Assembly (NCBI GenBank): GCA_021413675.1
Contig: JAIOQA010000100.1
Span: 1 to 38,537 of the forward strand
Source of the DNA: Deltaproteobacteria bacterium
Lineage (GTDB): Bacteria > Myxococcota_A > Polyangia > Haliangiales > Haliangiaceae
Reading direction: 5' to 3'
Length of the DNA: 38,537 nucleotides
Shown here: positions 9,021-18,698 of the stretch, in pieces
Position numbering within the stretch: the first letter of the stretch is position 1
Layout: each line of letters begins with the position of its first letter
Program-made: the position numbers and the translations under genes
The notes under the pieces: model-generated
The model's database searches: none
What the model was told of the DNA's origin: nothing
The model's input: only the letters and a program-made list of their open reading frames with translations

Positions 9021-9791
9021 ATGTTCACCACTGCATCTCGTTCGCTCACGCTCCTGGTCGCCGGGCTCGTCGCCAGCGGCTGCGCCGTCGACACCGGTCG
9101 CGGCGAGTCGTTCCTGGTCAATCGCGTGGTCGCGGACGACGGCGCGCCACTGCCGCCCTCCGGGCTGCTGTCGTTCGTCGCGGGCGGGCTGGGAGCGACG
9201 GAGGCGCGCCACGCGCATCTGACGATCAACGGCCTGCCCGCGGCCGACGCGGGCTCGCTGGTCGACATCGTCGTGCCGATCGACGGCGGTGGCGGTGTCA
9301 GCATGCGGGTGACGGCGGGCGCCTACACCATCGCCCTCACGGATGACACCGGCGCAGCGCTGACGCCGGACGTGCCGGTCGAGGTCGTCGCGCGGGAGGA
9401 GACCGGACTGGGGATCGTCGACGCCGGGACGGGGCTCGCGCTGCATGGGTTCACGACCGGCCGCGAGGTTGCGAACAGTGGCGACACCGCGATCGCCCGC
9501 GTGTTGAATGTCAGCGAGGACGGACGCCCGGTCGACGTCGTGCAGTGCGCGGTCGACGGCACCGCGTGCGTCACCGTGCGCGCTGCGCTGCCGTACGGCG
9601 AGCTGTGGAGCGCGGCCCTGCCGCTGTCGCCGGCGTCGGCGATCGGCGCCCGCTTCGCGGGGCAGGCCCCGGCGGTCGAGCGCCTCGAGTGCCATGGCAT
9701 CCTCGTGATGCTCCGCGGCGCGGGCGCGTCGGGATTCTCGAGCTGGGGCGGGCCCGCTGGCGCGGACTGCCCGGACGCCAGCCCGCTGTGA
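9021..9791 (+). CDS. Hypothetical lipoprotein
   Basis: 256 residues, with a strong AAAGAGG Shine-Dalgarno just before the ATG. The signal MFTTASRSLTLLVAGLVASGC has lipid Cys21 after a VASG lipobox. The mature part is predicted to be rich in beta strand (repeated short V/I-rich strands, Gly/Asp turns). It resembles the DUF4397-like secreted proteins only in general texture, so I do not assign a family. Four further Cys near the C-terminal half may form disulfides. It ends 18 bp from a convergent gene. Confidence 0.75.
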   Translation: MFTTASRSLTLLVAGLVASGCAVDTGRGESFLVNRVVADDGAPLPPSGLLSFVAGGLGATEARHAHLTINGLPAADAGSLVDIVVPIDGGGGVSMRVTAGAYTIALTDDTGAALTPDVPVEVVAREETGLGIVDAGTGLALHGFTTGREVANSGDTAIARVLNVSEDGRPVDVVQCAVDGTACVTVRAALPYGELWSAALPLSPASAIGARFAGQAPAVERLECHGILVMLRGAGASGFSSWGGPAGADCPDASPL

Positions 9792-9809
9792 GCGCGATGC
9801 CGCGCCGGT

Positions 9810-10505
9810 TCAGGGCGCGACGCCGATCGCGATCGTCGCCGACGCCTCGGCGAACGGCGGCACGCGGCCGGGCGCGAGCGCGCGCTGGATGCAGCGCGCG
9901 GCGGCGCCGGTCTCACCGTGGACGCGCATGCGCGTGATCGCGCCGCTCGAGCGGAACGTGAGGTCGACCCAGACGCGGCCGGTGGCGCGGGTGCAGGCCT
10001 TCGCGGTCGCGAGGCGCGGCGCGACGGCCGCGCGGATCGCGTCCGTCGACGGATGATCTGGCGGCGGCGGCGCGACGCCCCGGTGCGTCGTGATCCACCG
10101 CTGCCAGCGCAACACCGCGGCGTGGCGTGCGACGAGCGGCGCCGCGCGATCGTAGCCGCCGGTGGCCTTCCAGGCCTGCGCGAAGCGGCGATCGTCCCCG
10201 GCCTCCGCGGTGTCGCCCTGGCCCGGACGAACGCGGAAGTAGCGCGCGACCGCGCACGCGAGCACGGTGCCGGCGTGCATGCGCGTGGTGTCCGACGGGG
10301 CCTCGAGGAGCGGGAGGATCGCCTCGGCGCCGTCGAGGCCGCGCCCGCACAGCGCCCAGACCGCCGGGGTGTAGTCGCCGTGGAGGATGTCGGGGTCGTC
10401 GTCGATGGTGCGGACGAGCTCGGCGAGCGTCGGAGCTGGCGCGGGCTGGGCGCGCGCGGTGTGGCCCATCGCGATGATCAGGAGGACGGCGAGCGCGCGC
10501 GGCAT
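9810..10505 (-). CDS. Hypothetical exported protein with TonB-C-like tail
   Basis: 231 residues from the ATG at 10505, chosen because MPRALAVLLIIAMGHTARA forms a signal peptide ending in an A-x-A-like site. The reading frame is open far upstream, but only as the shadow of the next gene. The central part is helical. The last 80 residues (from RVWVDLTFRSSGAITRMRVH to the end) resemble the C-terminal fold of TonB-type and myxobacterial AgmX/GltJ-like proteins, in which a conserved strand pair is followed by a Cys and a P-F motif. That similarity is by pattern only. It lies 37 bp downstream of the CBM21 lipoprotein gene on the same strand, possibly in one transcript. Confidence 0.7.
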   Translation of the reverse strand: MPRALAVLLIIAMGHTARAQPAPAPTLAELVRTIDDDPDILHGDYTPAVWALCGRGLDGAEAILPLLEAPSDTTRMHAGTVLACAVARYFRVRPGQGDTAEAGDDRRFAQAWKATGGYDRAAPLVARHAAVLRWQRWITTHRGVAPPPPDHPSTDAIRAAVAPRLATAKACTRATGRVWVDLTFRSSGAITRMRVHGETGAAARCIQRALAPGRVPPFAEASATIAIGVAP

Positions 10506-10542
10506 CGCTGGCTTGGACACCCGGCGCGCCGGCCGGCTTGGA

Positions 10543-12471
10543 TCACTCGAACGCGTACTGCGTGATCCCGCCGGGCTCGACGACGACGACGCGGCCGTTC
10601 TCGACCGCGATCGCGACGTCGTCGGGCTTTCCGCTGAAGTACCCGCGCGAGAAGATCTCGCGGTCGAAGGCGTCATCGACGACCAGGCGGCCGCGGTCCA
10701 TCGCGTACATCCAGTCGCGGCGCGCGACCGCGCCATCGCGCGACGCGCCGAAGACGCGCGAGCTGATCGCCACCGGATAGCTCGCGACCGTGCCACGGGT
10801 GCTGATGCGATCCGCCGACCAGCCGTACTTGTACGGGGTGTGGGTCGCCCAGAACGCGCCGTCGCGATCGGGACACGCGCCGTACGCGAACTCGCCGGCG
10901 AGCGCGAAGAAGCGCTGCTCACCGGTCGCCGCGTCGAAGCCGCGGTAGCCGTGGCGCGCGGGATCGCCGAACCCGGGATCCTGATCGAGGGCGATCACGA
11001 TCCCGGCGCTGGCGTGGTTGCCGCACTGCCGGCCCCAGCCGTACTTCGAGGCGTCGGGCGCGAGGTACAGATCGGCCTGGGCCCAGCGCGGGTTGCCGCT
11101 CCAGTCGTAGGCGGCGAGCGCGCGGCGATCGGCGGCGCGCACGATCAGCGCGTCGTCGGTGGCGGCGTAGGGGTAGCCGTCGATCGCGAGCGTGGTCGCG
11201 GCGCCAGTCGCGAGATCGAAGACCGCGACGCCGCCGGCGACGCGGCACGCGAGGCGGCCCGACGGCGCGACGACCGGGAACGTCGTGTTGTCCGGATCGA
11301 CCTGATCGTCGACGTCGCAGCCCTGCGGCGGCCCGAGGATCACCGGCGCGTGCGCGCCGAGCATGGCCGCGCCGCCGCGGGTCACGACGTACTCGGCGGT
11401 CGTGCCGTAGACCGTGACCGCGTCGGGCGCGATCGGCGCGGTCCACGCGACGTTGCCGTCGAGCGCCAGCGCGGTCAGCGACGCGCCGATCCGCACGAGC
11501 AACAGGTTCGCGTGGGGCAGGTACTCGACGGCGGAGATCGGCGCGCCGAGATCGACCGCGCGGCGCCACGAGCCATCCGGCGCGTAGACGCTGATCCACT
11601 GCTCGGAGCTGATGACGAAGGTCGTGCCATCGGCGGCGAGCGCGGCGCGCTGCGCGCCATTGAACGGACGCGACCACCGCACGACCGGCGGCGGCGCGTG
11701 CTCGGCGCGATAGTCACCGCCGTGGTTGTTGTCCCAGTAGGTCGCGCCGTTCATCTGGCAGGTGACGGCGTAGTCGATGCCGCCGTCGATGCGGAAGGTC
11801 GGGGCCACCGACGGATCGCCGGGCTGAAACTCCGCGCGCCAGTGCTCGACCCCGGGGCGCGCCGTCGGTCCGACGTAGTGCGCGGTCAGGTACGCGCTCG
11901 AGACCCAGCTGGTGCTGCTCGCGACCACCCAGCACGCCTTGTCGTAGGCGAGGTTGCGGACCTCGAGATCGACGGCGAAGTCCGCGCCGAGCTGGTCGCC
12001 GGTGCGGTGCACGACGTCGCTCGCGTCGATCGCGAAGTCGTGCTGTCGGTTGTTGTCCCAGCGCGTGACGCCGTCGACGTCGCGGAAGAACACCGCGAAG
12101 TCGACGTGGCGCCAGCCGGGTGCGAGCGGCTGCACGATCTGCCAGCGCTCGGTGCGCGCGTCGATCGGCGCGAGGTAGGTGCCCTCGACATCGAACCAGG
12201 CGCCGCCGTCGATCTTCGCGCGCAGGCCGACGTGCTTCTCGTAGCTGGTGTTGCGGACCGCAACGTCGACCGCGAGCGCGTCGCGTCCGGCAGCGGCCAC
12301 GATCTGCGAGCCCAGGAACCGCACGCCGGCCTCCGCGGTCGGGAAGCGCAGCGGATCGGTGGCCACCTCGGTCGCAGGCGCGGGGTTGTCGACGGCGCAG
12401 GCGGGCGCGATCGCGAGGCCGAGCACGAGCAGGACGGATGCAGCGGGGCGGATCGGAAACATGGCGGACAT
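10543..12471 (-). CDS. Secreted protein with two CBM21-like domains and a beta-propeller-like region
   Basis: 642 residues (or 639 from Met4). The N-terminus FPIRPAASVLLVLGLAIAPAC is a signal, possibly of lipoprotein type (Cys25). Two CBM21-like modules follow. The first, about 48-150, has VAVRNTSYEKHVGLR and RWDNN at 137-141. The second, about 163-256, has LEVRNLAYDKACWV and YWDNNHGGDY at 245-254. The VxNxxFEK...WDNNxxxxY pattern is the hallmark of CBM21, the glycogen/starch-binding module of PP1 glycogen-targeting subunits and Rhizopus glucoamylase. The remaining 380 residues show repeated short strand pairs like a PQQ/WD-type propeller (for example LAADGTTFVISSEQWISVYA). No hydrolase catalytic motif is seen. 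It probably binds glucan or another polymer at the cell surface. It sits 61 bp downstream of the hybrid kinase gene on the same strand. Confidence 0.8.
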   Translation of the reverse strand: MSAMFPIRPAASVLLVLGLAIAPACAVDNPAPATEVATDPLRFPTAEAGVRFLGSQIVAAAGRDALAVDVAVRNTSYEKHVGLRAKIDGGAWFDVEGTYLAPIDARTERWQIVQPLAPGWRHVDFAVFFRDVDGVTRWDNNRQHDFAIDASDVVHRTGDQLGADFAVDLEVRNLAYDKACWVVASSTSWVSSAYLTAHYVGPTARPGVEHWRAEFQPGDPSVAPTFRIDGGIDYAVTCQMNGATYWDNNHGGDYRAEHAPPPVVRWSRPFNGAQRAALAADGTTFVISSEQWISVYAPDGSWRRAVDLGAPISAVEYLPHANLLLVRIGASLTALALDGNVAWTAPIAPDAVTVYGTTAEYVVTRGGAAMLGAHAPVILGPPQGCDVDDQVDPDNTTFPVVAPSGRLACRVAGGVAVFDLATGAATTLAIDGYPYAATDDALIVRAADRRALAAYDWSGNPRWAQADLYLAPDASKYGWGRQCGNHASAGIVIALDQDPGFGDPARHGYRGFDAATGEQRFFALAGEFAYGACPDRDGAFWATHTPYKYGWSADRISTRGTVASYPVAISSRVFGASRDGAVARRDWMYAMDRGRLVVDDAFDREIFSRGYFSGKPDDVAIAVENGRVVVVEPGGITQYAFE

Positions 12472-12532
12472 CGCGCGTGCAACGGCGATGCCGGCGCCGC
12501 GCCGTGACGCGCTCGCCGCGACCGCAGCATCG

Positions 12533-15500
12533 CTACGCGCGCGCGGCGGTCTCGATCAGCTCGCGGACGCGGCGCAGCAGCTCGTCGACCGTGAACGGCT
12601 TTCGCAAGAGGTTCACGCCCGGCGCGAGCACGCCCTCGGCGGACAGCGCCGCATCGGCGTAGCCCGACACGAACAGCACGCGCAGCCCCGGGCGCTCCGC
12701 GTGGAGCTGGCGGACCAGCTCGCGGCCGTTGAGCCGCGGCATCATGACGTCGCTGATCACCAGGCCGAGGCGATCGCCGAGCGTGCGCGCGAGCTCCGGC
12801 GCCCGGGTCGGATCGCCGGTCGCGGCGACCTGATAGCCGACCTCGGTCAGCACGGTGACGATCAGCGCGCGCACGGCGTCGTCGTCCTCGACGACGAGCA
12901 CGGTGCGATCGCTCGCGGCCGGGCGGGCGAGCTCGGGCGTGACCGCCGGCGCGGTTGGCACGTGGGCCGCCGGCTCGGCGTGCGGGAACAGGATCTCGAA
13001 GGTCGAGCCGACGCCGACCTCGCTCTGCACGCGCAGGTGGCCCTGGTGCTGCGCGACCAGGCCGTGCACGGTCGGCAGGCCGAGCCCGGTGCCCTGGCCG
13101 AGCGGCTTGGTCGTGAAGAACGGCTCGAAGATCCGCGCGAGGGTGCGCGCGTCCATGCCAGTGCCGTTGTCGATCACGCGCAGCGCGACGTACGTCGCTG
13201 GCTTCACGTCGGGGCGCTCGCGCAGGTCGTCGCCACCGAGCGTCTCCACGGCGGTCTCGATCACCAACTCGCCGCCGTTCGGCATCGCGTCGGCGGCGTT
13301 CATGCCGAGGTTCATGAGGATGCGCTGGAGCTGGCCGCGATCCGCGCGCACCGGCGTCGGCCCGCCGGCGGCGCGGTGCACGATCTCGACGTTGGCGCGC
13401 ACGAGCCGGCGCAGCATGCCCATGAAGTCGGCGATCTCGGCGTCGAGATCGAGCAGGCGCGCGTCGAGGACCTCCTTGCGGCCGATCGCGAGCAGGCGGC
13501 GCGTGAGGTCGGCTGCGCGCTCGGCTGACGAAAGCACCTGCGTGATCTGCGTGTGCGCCCGCGAGCCGGCGGGCAGATCGCGCAGCGCCATCTCCGACGC
13601 CATGATCATCGGCGTCAGCAGGTTGTTGAAGTCGTGGGCCACGCCGCCGGCGAGCCGGCCCACCGACTCGAGCCGCTCGGCGGTCTTGAGCTGGGCCTCG
13701 AGGCGCACGCGCTCGCGCTCGGCGGCGCGCTGCGGGCCGATGTCCTGGAACGCGACGACGGCGTAGCGCACGCTGCCGTCGGCCGCGCGGATCGGCGTGC
13801 CCCACAGCGCGAGCGGCACGGCGCGCTCGCCGATCCGCACCTCGGCGTCGTCGACCATCGAGGTCTCGCCGCGGAGCGCGCGCGCCAGCGGTCGCTCGGC
13901 CGCGGGATACGGCGTCTCGGTACCGGCGGTGACCAGGGCATAGCGCGCGAACACCTCGGCCGCTGGCAACGCCGGATCGGCGCCGATGATCTCGCGCGAC
14001 TTGCGGTTCGCGAACAAGGGTCGCCGGTCGGGCTCGAGCACGAACACGCCGACCGGGAGGCCCTCGAGGAACGCCTCGAGCCGGGCCTCGCTGGCGCGCA
14101 GCGCCTCGTTCAGCGCGCGGGTCGCGTCGTAGAGCCGGGCGTTCTCGAGCGAGATCGCGGCCTGCGCGACCAGGAAGCGCAGCACCTCGAGGCGCTCGGT
14201 CGTGAACGCGCCGGCGGTGAGCTCGTTCTCGAGGAACAGCACGCCGGTCGTGCGGTCCTGGTGGCGCACCGGCAGGCACGCCAGCGACCGGGCGCCGCGC
14301 GCGCGGACGTAGGCGTCGTGCATGAACGCGCCCTCGCGGGCGGCGTGCGCGAGCACCACATCCTCGCCGGTGCGCGCGACGAACCGGATGATGCCCTCGG
14401 GCAGCGCGCCCGCGTCGTCGAGGCGTCGGCCGGTCAGCACCTCGAGCGCGCCCGAGCGCACGTCGAGCATCGCCTCGATGCGGAGCTCGCCGCCAGCGTC
14501 GACGATCAGCGCCGCGCGATCGGCGCCGGCGTTCTCGGCGACCAGGCCCATCATCCGCTCGAGCAGCCGCCCGAGATCGATCTCGCTCGAGATCGCCTGC
14601 GAGGCGCGCAGCACGCTGACCAGGTCGAGCGACTCGCTGATCGAGCGCGCGGGAGGTGCGGGAGGCGCGGGCAGCGCGGGTTGCGCGCCGCCGTCGGCGT
14701 CGAGCGCGCGGACCTTCGCGGTCGCGCCCCAGCGGGCGTAGCCGATCCGCGCCTCGCGCAGGTAGGTCGCGGCGACCACCGCGCGCTCGCGCCGCGCGAA
14801 CGCGCGCCCGGCCAGCTCGGCGGCGAGCGCGGCGTGCTGCTGGTAGCCGCTGGCGCGCGCCTCGCGGATCGCCTGATCGTAGAGCGTCCGCGCGCGATCG
14901 GGATCGTCGTCGAGATCCGCGGCCTCGGCCTGGACCAGCAGGTGCTTGTGCAGGTAGTTCGCCGGGCCGCTCGCGGCCCACGCCGCGAGGCGCTTGCCCT
15001 TGCGCGCGAGGACCTTGCGCAGCGCGCGGCGATCGCCCGTGCCGGCGCGCAGACAGCCGATCGCCGCGAGGCACGCGCAGAAGCCGTACTCGGTCACGCG
15101 CAGCTGGCCGGCGGTCATCGCCTCGATCACCTCGTCGAACTCGAGCACCAGCTCGATCGCGTCGGCGGGGCGATGGAAGAGCACCAGCAGCTCGACCTTC
15201 CAGATGAGGTAGATGGCGAGCATGATGCGCGCCTCGGCGGCCTTCACGTCGGCGACCAGCACCGCCTCGTCGATGCCCTGGCCGGTCAGGCTGGCGACGC
15301 CGTCGGTCTCGTCGCGCAGCGCGCGCACGAACTGCTTGAGCAGCGCGAACATCGTGATGACGTCGCCGTGGCGCATCGGCTTCGCGAAGCGCTCGCCGGC
15401 CTCGGCCTGGCGGAAGACATCGTCGAGCGGATCGCCGACGATCGCCGCGCCCTCGGCGTGGTTCGCCGCGGCGATGCTGGCGTAGACGATGTCGCCGCTC

Positions 15501-18500
15501 TCGAGACCTTCGGCCACCGCGCGCCGCACGAACTCGAGGCTCTCGCGCGCCGGCCCGCGGAAGTGATGGATGAACAGGCCGAACATCACGTGCAGCTTCG
15601 CGCGGCGCTCGGTCCACGCGTAGCGATCGGCGAGCGCGAGCCCGAGGCGCCCGAACCGCTCGCCGTCCTCGTACTTGCCCATCACCGCCGCGAGCAACAG
15701 GCCGTAGCTGACGTAGCCGACCGACGACGCCGGCGCGTTGCCGTGGCGCAGCGAGATGCGCAGGCACTCGTGGACCAGCCAGAAGAACAGCTTGGGGTCC
15801 ATGAAGTACGCCGGCGCGAACAGGTGTTCGATGATCGAGATCGCCGCGATCAGCCGCTCGTCGGCGAGATCGGGCAGGGTCGCGAGATCGACGTTGCGCG
15901 TGCGGAAGCGCGCGAGCCTGGCGCGCGCCAGGGCGCGGAGGAGCGTCGGCGTGCCGGGCTTCGCGGGGACGTGCACCCCGAGGCCGGCGAGCGCCTCGAT
16001 GCCGAGCGCGACCGCGCGGTCGTAGCGAGTGCGGTTGGCCTCGAGCACGATCCGCACGGTGTAGAGCTCGGCGCGCTCGAGGGGCGAGCGCAGCCGGGGC
16101 AGGAGCGCCTCGGCGAGCGCGTCGGCGTCGTCGAACTGGCCGGCGAGGTACGCGCACTCCGCGGCGCGCAGGTGCAGCTGGTACGCGAGCTCGAAGTGGC
16201 GCTCGAAGCCGTCGTCGGGCAGCGCGGCGAGCCCGGTGCGCAGGTAGGCGAGGCCCTCGGCATAGGCGGTGGCCGAGCGCGCCTTCTTGCCCGCGATCAG
16301 GCACAGCTCCGCGAGCGCGAGGCGCTCGTCGGGATCGCGCACCAGCGCCGCGCCGCGCGCCAGCTGATCGACGATGTCGAAGACCCGCGCGTCGCGATCG
16401 GCCGCCGGCGTGCTCGCGAGCAGCATGCGGCCGATGCGCAGGTGCAGCGCCGGGCGCTCGGCGGCGGGCGTGAGCTCGTAGGCGGCCTGGCGCACGCGAT
16501 CGTGCAGGAAGCGGTAGCGATAGTCGGGCGTCGCCGCGGCGTCGCCGGGCGCATCGAACGGATAGTTGGTGGCGATCGGCAAGACGAAGCGCTCGCGGAT
16601 CGCGGGCTCGAGCGTCGCGCGGACCTCGCTCGTCGTCGCGCCCGACGCCTGCGCGAGGGTCGACAGCGCGAAGCCATCGCCGATGCAGGCGGCGAGGCAC
16701 AGCGCGCGCTGCACCGGCGCGGCGAGCTTCTGCAGGCGCTCGATCATCAGCGTGACGACGTTGGCGGTGATGCCGAGCGCCTCGATCGCGCGCGCGTCCC
16801 AGATCCACGCGCGCTGCGCCGCCGAGAACGTGAGGCGCTTCTCGCGCGCCAGCGCGCGCAGGAACTCGTCGACGAAGAACGGGTTGCCCGAGGTCTTGTC
16901 GAAGACCAGCCGCGCGAGCGGCGCCACGTCGGCGCGGGGCGCGCGCAGCGCGTCGGCGATCAGCGCCTCGACATCGTCGACCGCGAGATCGCGCAGCGCC
17001 AGCTCGCGCATCGTCACGCTCGCGGTGCGCAGCTCGGCCAGCGCGTGCGCGAACGGGTGGGCCGCATCGACCTCGTTGTTGCGATACGCGCCGATGACGA
17101 GCAGGTGGGTGAGCTCCGGGCTGGTGAGCAGCGCGCGGACCACGTGCAGCGTCGCCGGGTCGGCCCACTGCAGATCGTCGAGGAACAGCACCAGCGGGTG
17201 GGCGTCGCCCGCGATCACCCCGACGAAGCGCTGGACCGCGACGGTGAACCGGTGCTGCGATTCGACGAGCCCGGTCGGCGGCGCCGCCGGCTGCGGCCCG
17301 ATGATCTTCTCGAGCTCGGGCACGACCTCGACGATCAGCGCGGCGTTGGCGCCGAGGCGCGCGAGGATCCGCTCCTTCCAGCCACGCAGGTCGTCCTCGC
17401 TGCCCGACAGGAGCTCGTCGCACAGCTGCTGGAACGCGGCGCGCAGCGCGGCGTAGGGCACGTTGCGGCGCAGCTGATCGAACTTCCCGGCGAGGAAGAA
17501 CCCGCTCCATTCGACGATGGGGCGCCGCACCTCGTGGACCAGCGACGACTTGCCGACGCCGGAGTAGCCCGCGACCAGCACCAGCTGCTTGCCGCCCGCG
17601 GCGACCTGCGCGAACGACTCGAGCAGCTGGCGGCGCTCGCCGCTGCGGCCGTAGAGGCGGCGCGGCAGCTCGAGGCGCTCGGGCGCATCCGCGAGCCCGA
17701 GCGGGAACAGCTCGACCTTGCCGTTGAGCCGCAGCCGGCGCAGCGCATCGGCGAGATCCGCGACGATGCCGGGCGCGCTCTGGTAGCGATCCTCGGGATC
17801 CTTGGCGAGCAGCCAGTCGACGATGCGCGACACCGCCTCGGGGATCCGCGGATCGAGCTCGCACAGCGGCACCGGTACGCGCGCGATGTGCGCGTGCACG
17901 AGCGCGAGCGGGTCGCCATCGGCGAACGGCGGTCGCCCGGCGAGCATGTGATAGAGCGTTGCGCCGAGCGAGTAGACATCCGTGCGGTGGTCGACCTCGC
18001 GGTTGATGCGCCCGGTCTGCTCGGGCGAGATGTACGCGAGCGGCAACGTGAGGTCGCGGGTGCGCAGCGTCGGCTCGGCGTGCTGGCGGATCAGCGTCGC
18101 GTCGGCGAAGTCGATGATCTTGGTCATCCCGGTCGACGGCTCGACCAGCACGTTGCCAGGGTAGATCGCGCGGTGGATGACCTCGTGGGCGTGGATCTCG
18201 GCCAGGCCGCGCGCGATCTTCATCGCGACATCGAGCGCCAGATCGAGCGCCAGCGGTCCGGCCGCCAGCAGCTCGGCGAGCGAGCGACCGCCGACGTCCT
18301 CCTCGACCAGCGCCATCCGCTCGCCGCAGGGCTCGAGCGCGAGGTAGCGCAGCACGTGCTCGTGCGCGATCGCGGTGCCGAGCCGGAACTCGTGGCGAAA
18401 GCGCACGATCGCCGCGGGATCCGCGGAGGCGGCGGGGCTGACCTTGAGGACGACGCGCCGCTGATCGTTCACCGCCCTGGCGCGGAACACCACGGACCGG

Positions 18501-18550
18501 CGTCCGCGGTAGATCTGTTCCTGCACGGTGTAGCCCGGCACGGCAAGCAT
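12533..18550 (-). CDS. Giant Ser/Thr-kinase-like / AAA / GAF / PAS / histidine kinase / receiver hybrid sensor
   Basis: 2005 residues from the ATG at 18550 (MLAVPGYTVQEQIY), which places the kinase-like fold at the N-terminus; the upstream ATG at 18640 would add 30 unremarkable residues. Order: protein-kinase-like domain (about 5-270); AAA_16 ATPase (about 298-500) with Walker A GYSGVGKSS (Lys334) and Walker B LFLDDLQW; a helical TPR-like middle (about 560-1280); GAF (about 1310-1455); PAS (about 1485-1620); HisKA with VAHDFNN (His1639); HATPase with LGQGTGLGLP; and a receiver ending in VISDVMMP (Asp1934) and a KPF motif. The kinase-like domain keeps Lys36, Asn133 and Asp147. However, HRD has become HRA (Ala128) and DFG has become DFA, so it is probably a pseudokinase. 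The family integrates many signals in one phosphorelay, and an output partner must lie elsewhere. Two secreted-protein genes follow on the same strand. Confidence 0.93.
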   Translation of the reverse strand: MLAVPGYTVQEQIYRGRRSVVFRARAVNDQRRVVLKVSPAASADPAAIVRFRHEFRLGTAIAHEHVLRYLALEPCGERMALVEEDVGGRSLAELLAAGPLALDLALDVAMKIARGLAEIHAHEVIHRAIYPGNVLVEPSTGMTKIIDFADATLIRQHAEPTLRTRDLTLPLAYISPEQTGRINREVDHRTDVYSLGATLYHMLAGRPPFADGDPLALVHAHIARVPVPLCELDPRIPEAVSRIVDWLLAKDPEDRYQSAPGIVADLADALRRLRLNGKVELFPLGLADAPERLELPRRLYGRSGERRQLLESFAQVAAGGKQLVLVAGYSGVGKSSLVHEVRRPIVEWSGFFLAGKFDQLRRNVPYAALRAAFQQLCDELLSGSEDDLRGWKERILARLGANAALIVEVVPELEKIIGPQPAAPPTGLVESQHRFTVAVQRFVGVIAGDAHPLVLFLDDLQWADPATLHVVRALLTSPELTHLLVIGAYRNNEVDAAHPFAHALAELRTASVTMRELALRDLAVDDVEALIADALRAPRADVAPLARLVFDKTSGNPFFVDEFLRALAREKRLTFSAAQRAWIWDARAIEALGITANVVTLMIERLQKLAAPVQRALCLAACIGDGFALSTLAQASGATTSEVRATLEPAIRERFVLPIATNYPFDAPGDAAATPDYRYRFLHDRVRQAAYELTPAAERPALHLRIGRMLLASTPAADRDARVFDIVDQLARGAALVRDPDERLALAELCLIAGKKARSATAYAEGLAYLRTGLAALPDDGFERHFELAYQLHLRAAECAYLAGQFDDADALAEALLPRLRSPLERAELYTVRIVLEANRTRYDRAVALGIEALAGLGVHVPAKPGTPTLLRALARARLARFRTRNVDLATLPDLADERLIAAISIIEHLFAPAYFMDPKLFFWLVHECLRISLRHGNAPASSVGYVSYGLLLAAVMGKYEDGERFGRLGLALADRYAWTERRAKLHVMFGLFIHHFRGPARESLEFVRRAVAEGLESGDIVYASIAAANHAEGAAIVGDPLDDVFRQAEAGERFAKPMRHGDVITMFALLKQFVRALRDETDGVASLTGQGIDEAVLVADVKAAEARIMLAIYLIWKVELLVLFHRPADAIELVLEFDEVIEAMTAGQLRVTEYGFCACLAAIGCLRAGTGDRRALRKVLARKGKRLAAWAASGPANYLHKHLLVQAEAADLDDDPDRARTLYDQAIREARASGYQQHAALAAELAGRAFARRERAVVAATYLREARIGYARWGATAKVRALDADGGAQPALPAPPAPPARSISESLDLVSVLRASQAISSEIDLGRLLERMMGLVAENAGADRAALIVDAGGELRIEAMLDVRSGALEVLTGRRLDDAGALPEGIIRFVARTGEDVVLAHAAREGAFMHDAYVRARGARSLACLPVRHQDRTTGVLFLENELTAGAFTTERLEVLRFLVAQAAISLENARLYDATRALNEALRASEARLEAFLEGLPVGVFVLEPDRRPLFANRKSREIIGADPALPAAEVFARYALVTAGTETPYPAAERPLARALRGETSMVDDAEVRIGERAVPLALWGTPIRAADGSVRYAVVAFQDIGPQRAAERERVRLEAQLKTAERLESVGRLAGGVAHDFNNLLTPMIMASEMALRDLPAGSRAHTQITQVLSSAERAADLTRRLLAIGRKEVLDARLLDLDAEIADFMGMLRRLVRANVEIVHRAAGGPTPVRADRGQLQRILMNLGMNAADAMPNGGELVIETAVETLGGDDLRERPDVKPATYVALRVIDNGTGMDARTLARIFEPFFTTKPLGQGTGLGLPTVHGLVAQHQGHLRVQSEVGVGSTFEILFPHAEPAAHVPTAPAVTPELARPAASDRTVLVVEDDDAVRALIVTVLTEVGYQVAATGDPTRAPELARTLGDRLGLVISDVMMPRLNGRELVRQLHAERPGLRVLFVSGYADAALSAEGVLAPGVNLLRKPFTVDELLRRVRELIETAARA

Positions 18551-18698
18551 GGAAGGCGCTCTCGAGCGGGGCCCTGGCCTCGTGCACCACGAGCCCATCG
18601 CACGACCCAGCGCCGCCGATGATGCCACAGCTGCGCGCACGGCCCTGGGGTAAGGCCGGGGTGCGCCAGCGGCGGTGTGCGTGTGCGCCGCACCACGG

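Noticed and set aside
11886..18590. Second long minus-strand frame (2234 codons) overlapping the hybrid kinase gene
   Set aside because: Same strand, wrong frame, Arg/Ala-rich low-complexity translation; all domain motifs are in the other frame.
13553..18622. Very long plus-strand open frame (1689 codons) antisense to the hybrid kinase
   Set aside because: Its translation is Arg/Ala/Asp-rich without any domain; it mirrors a real gene with G/C-ending codons, the usual antisense shadow in high-GC DNA.
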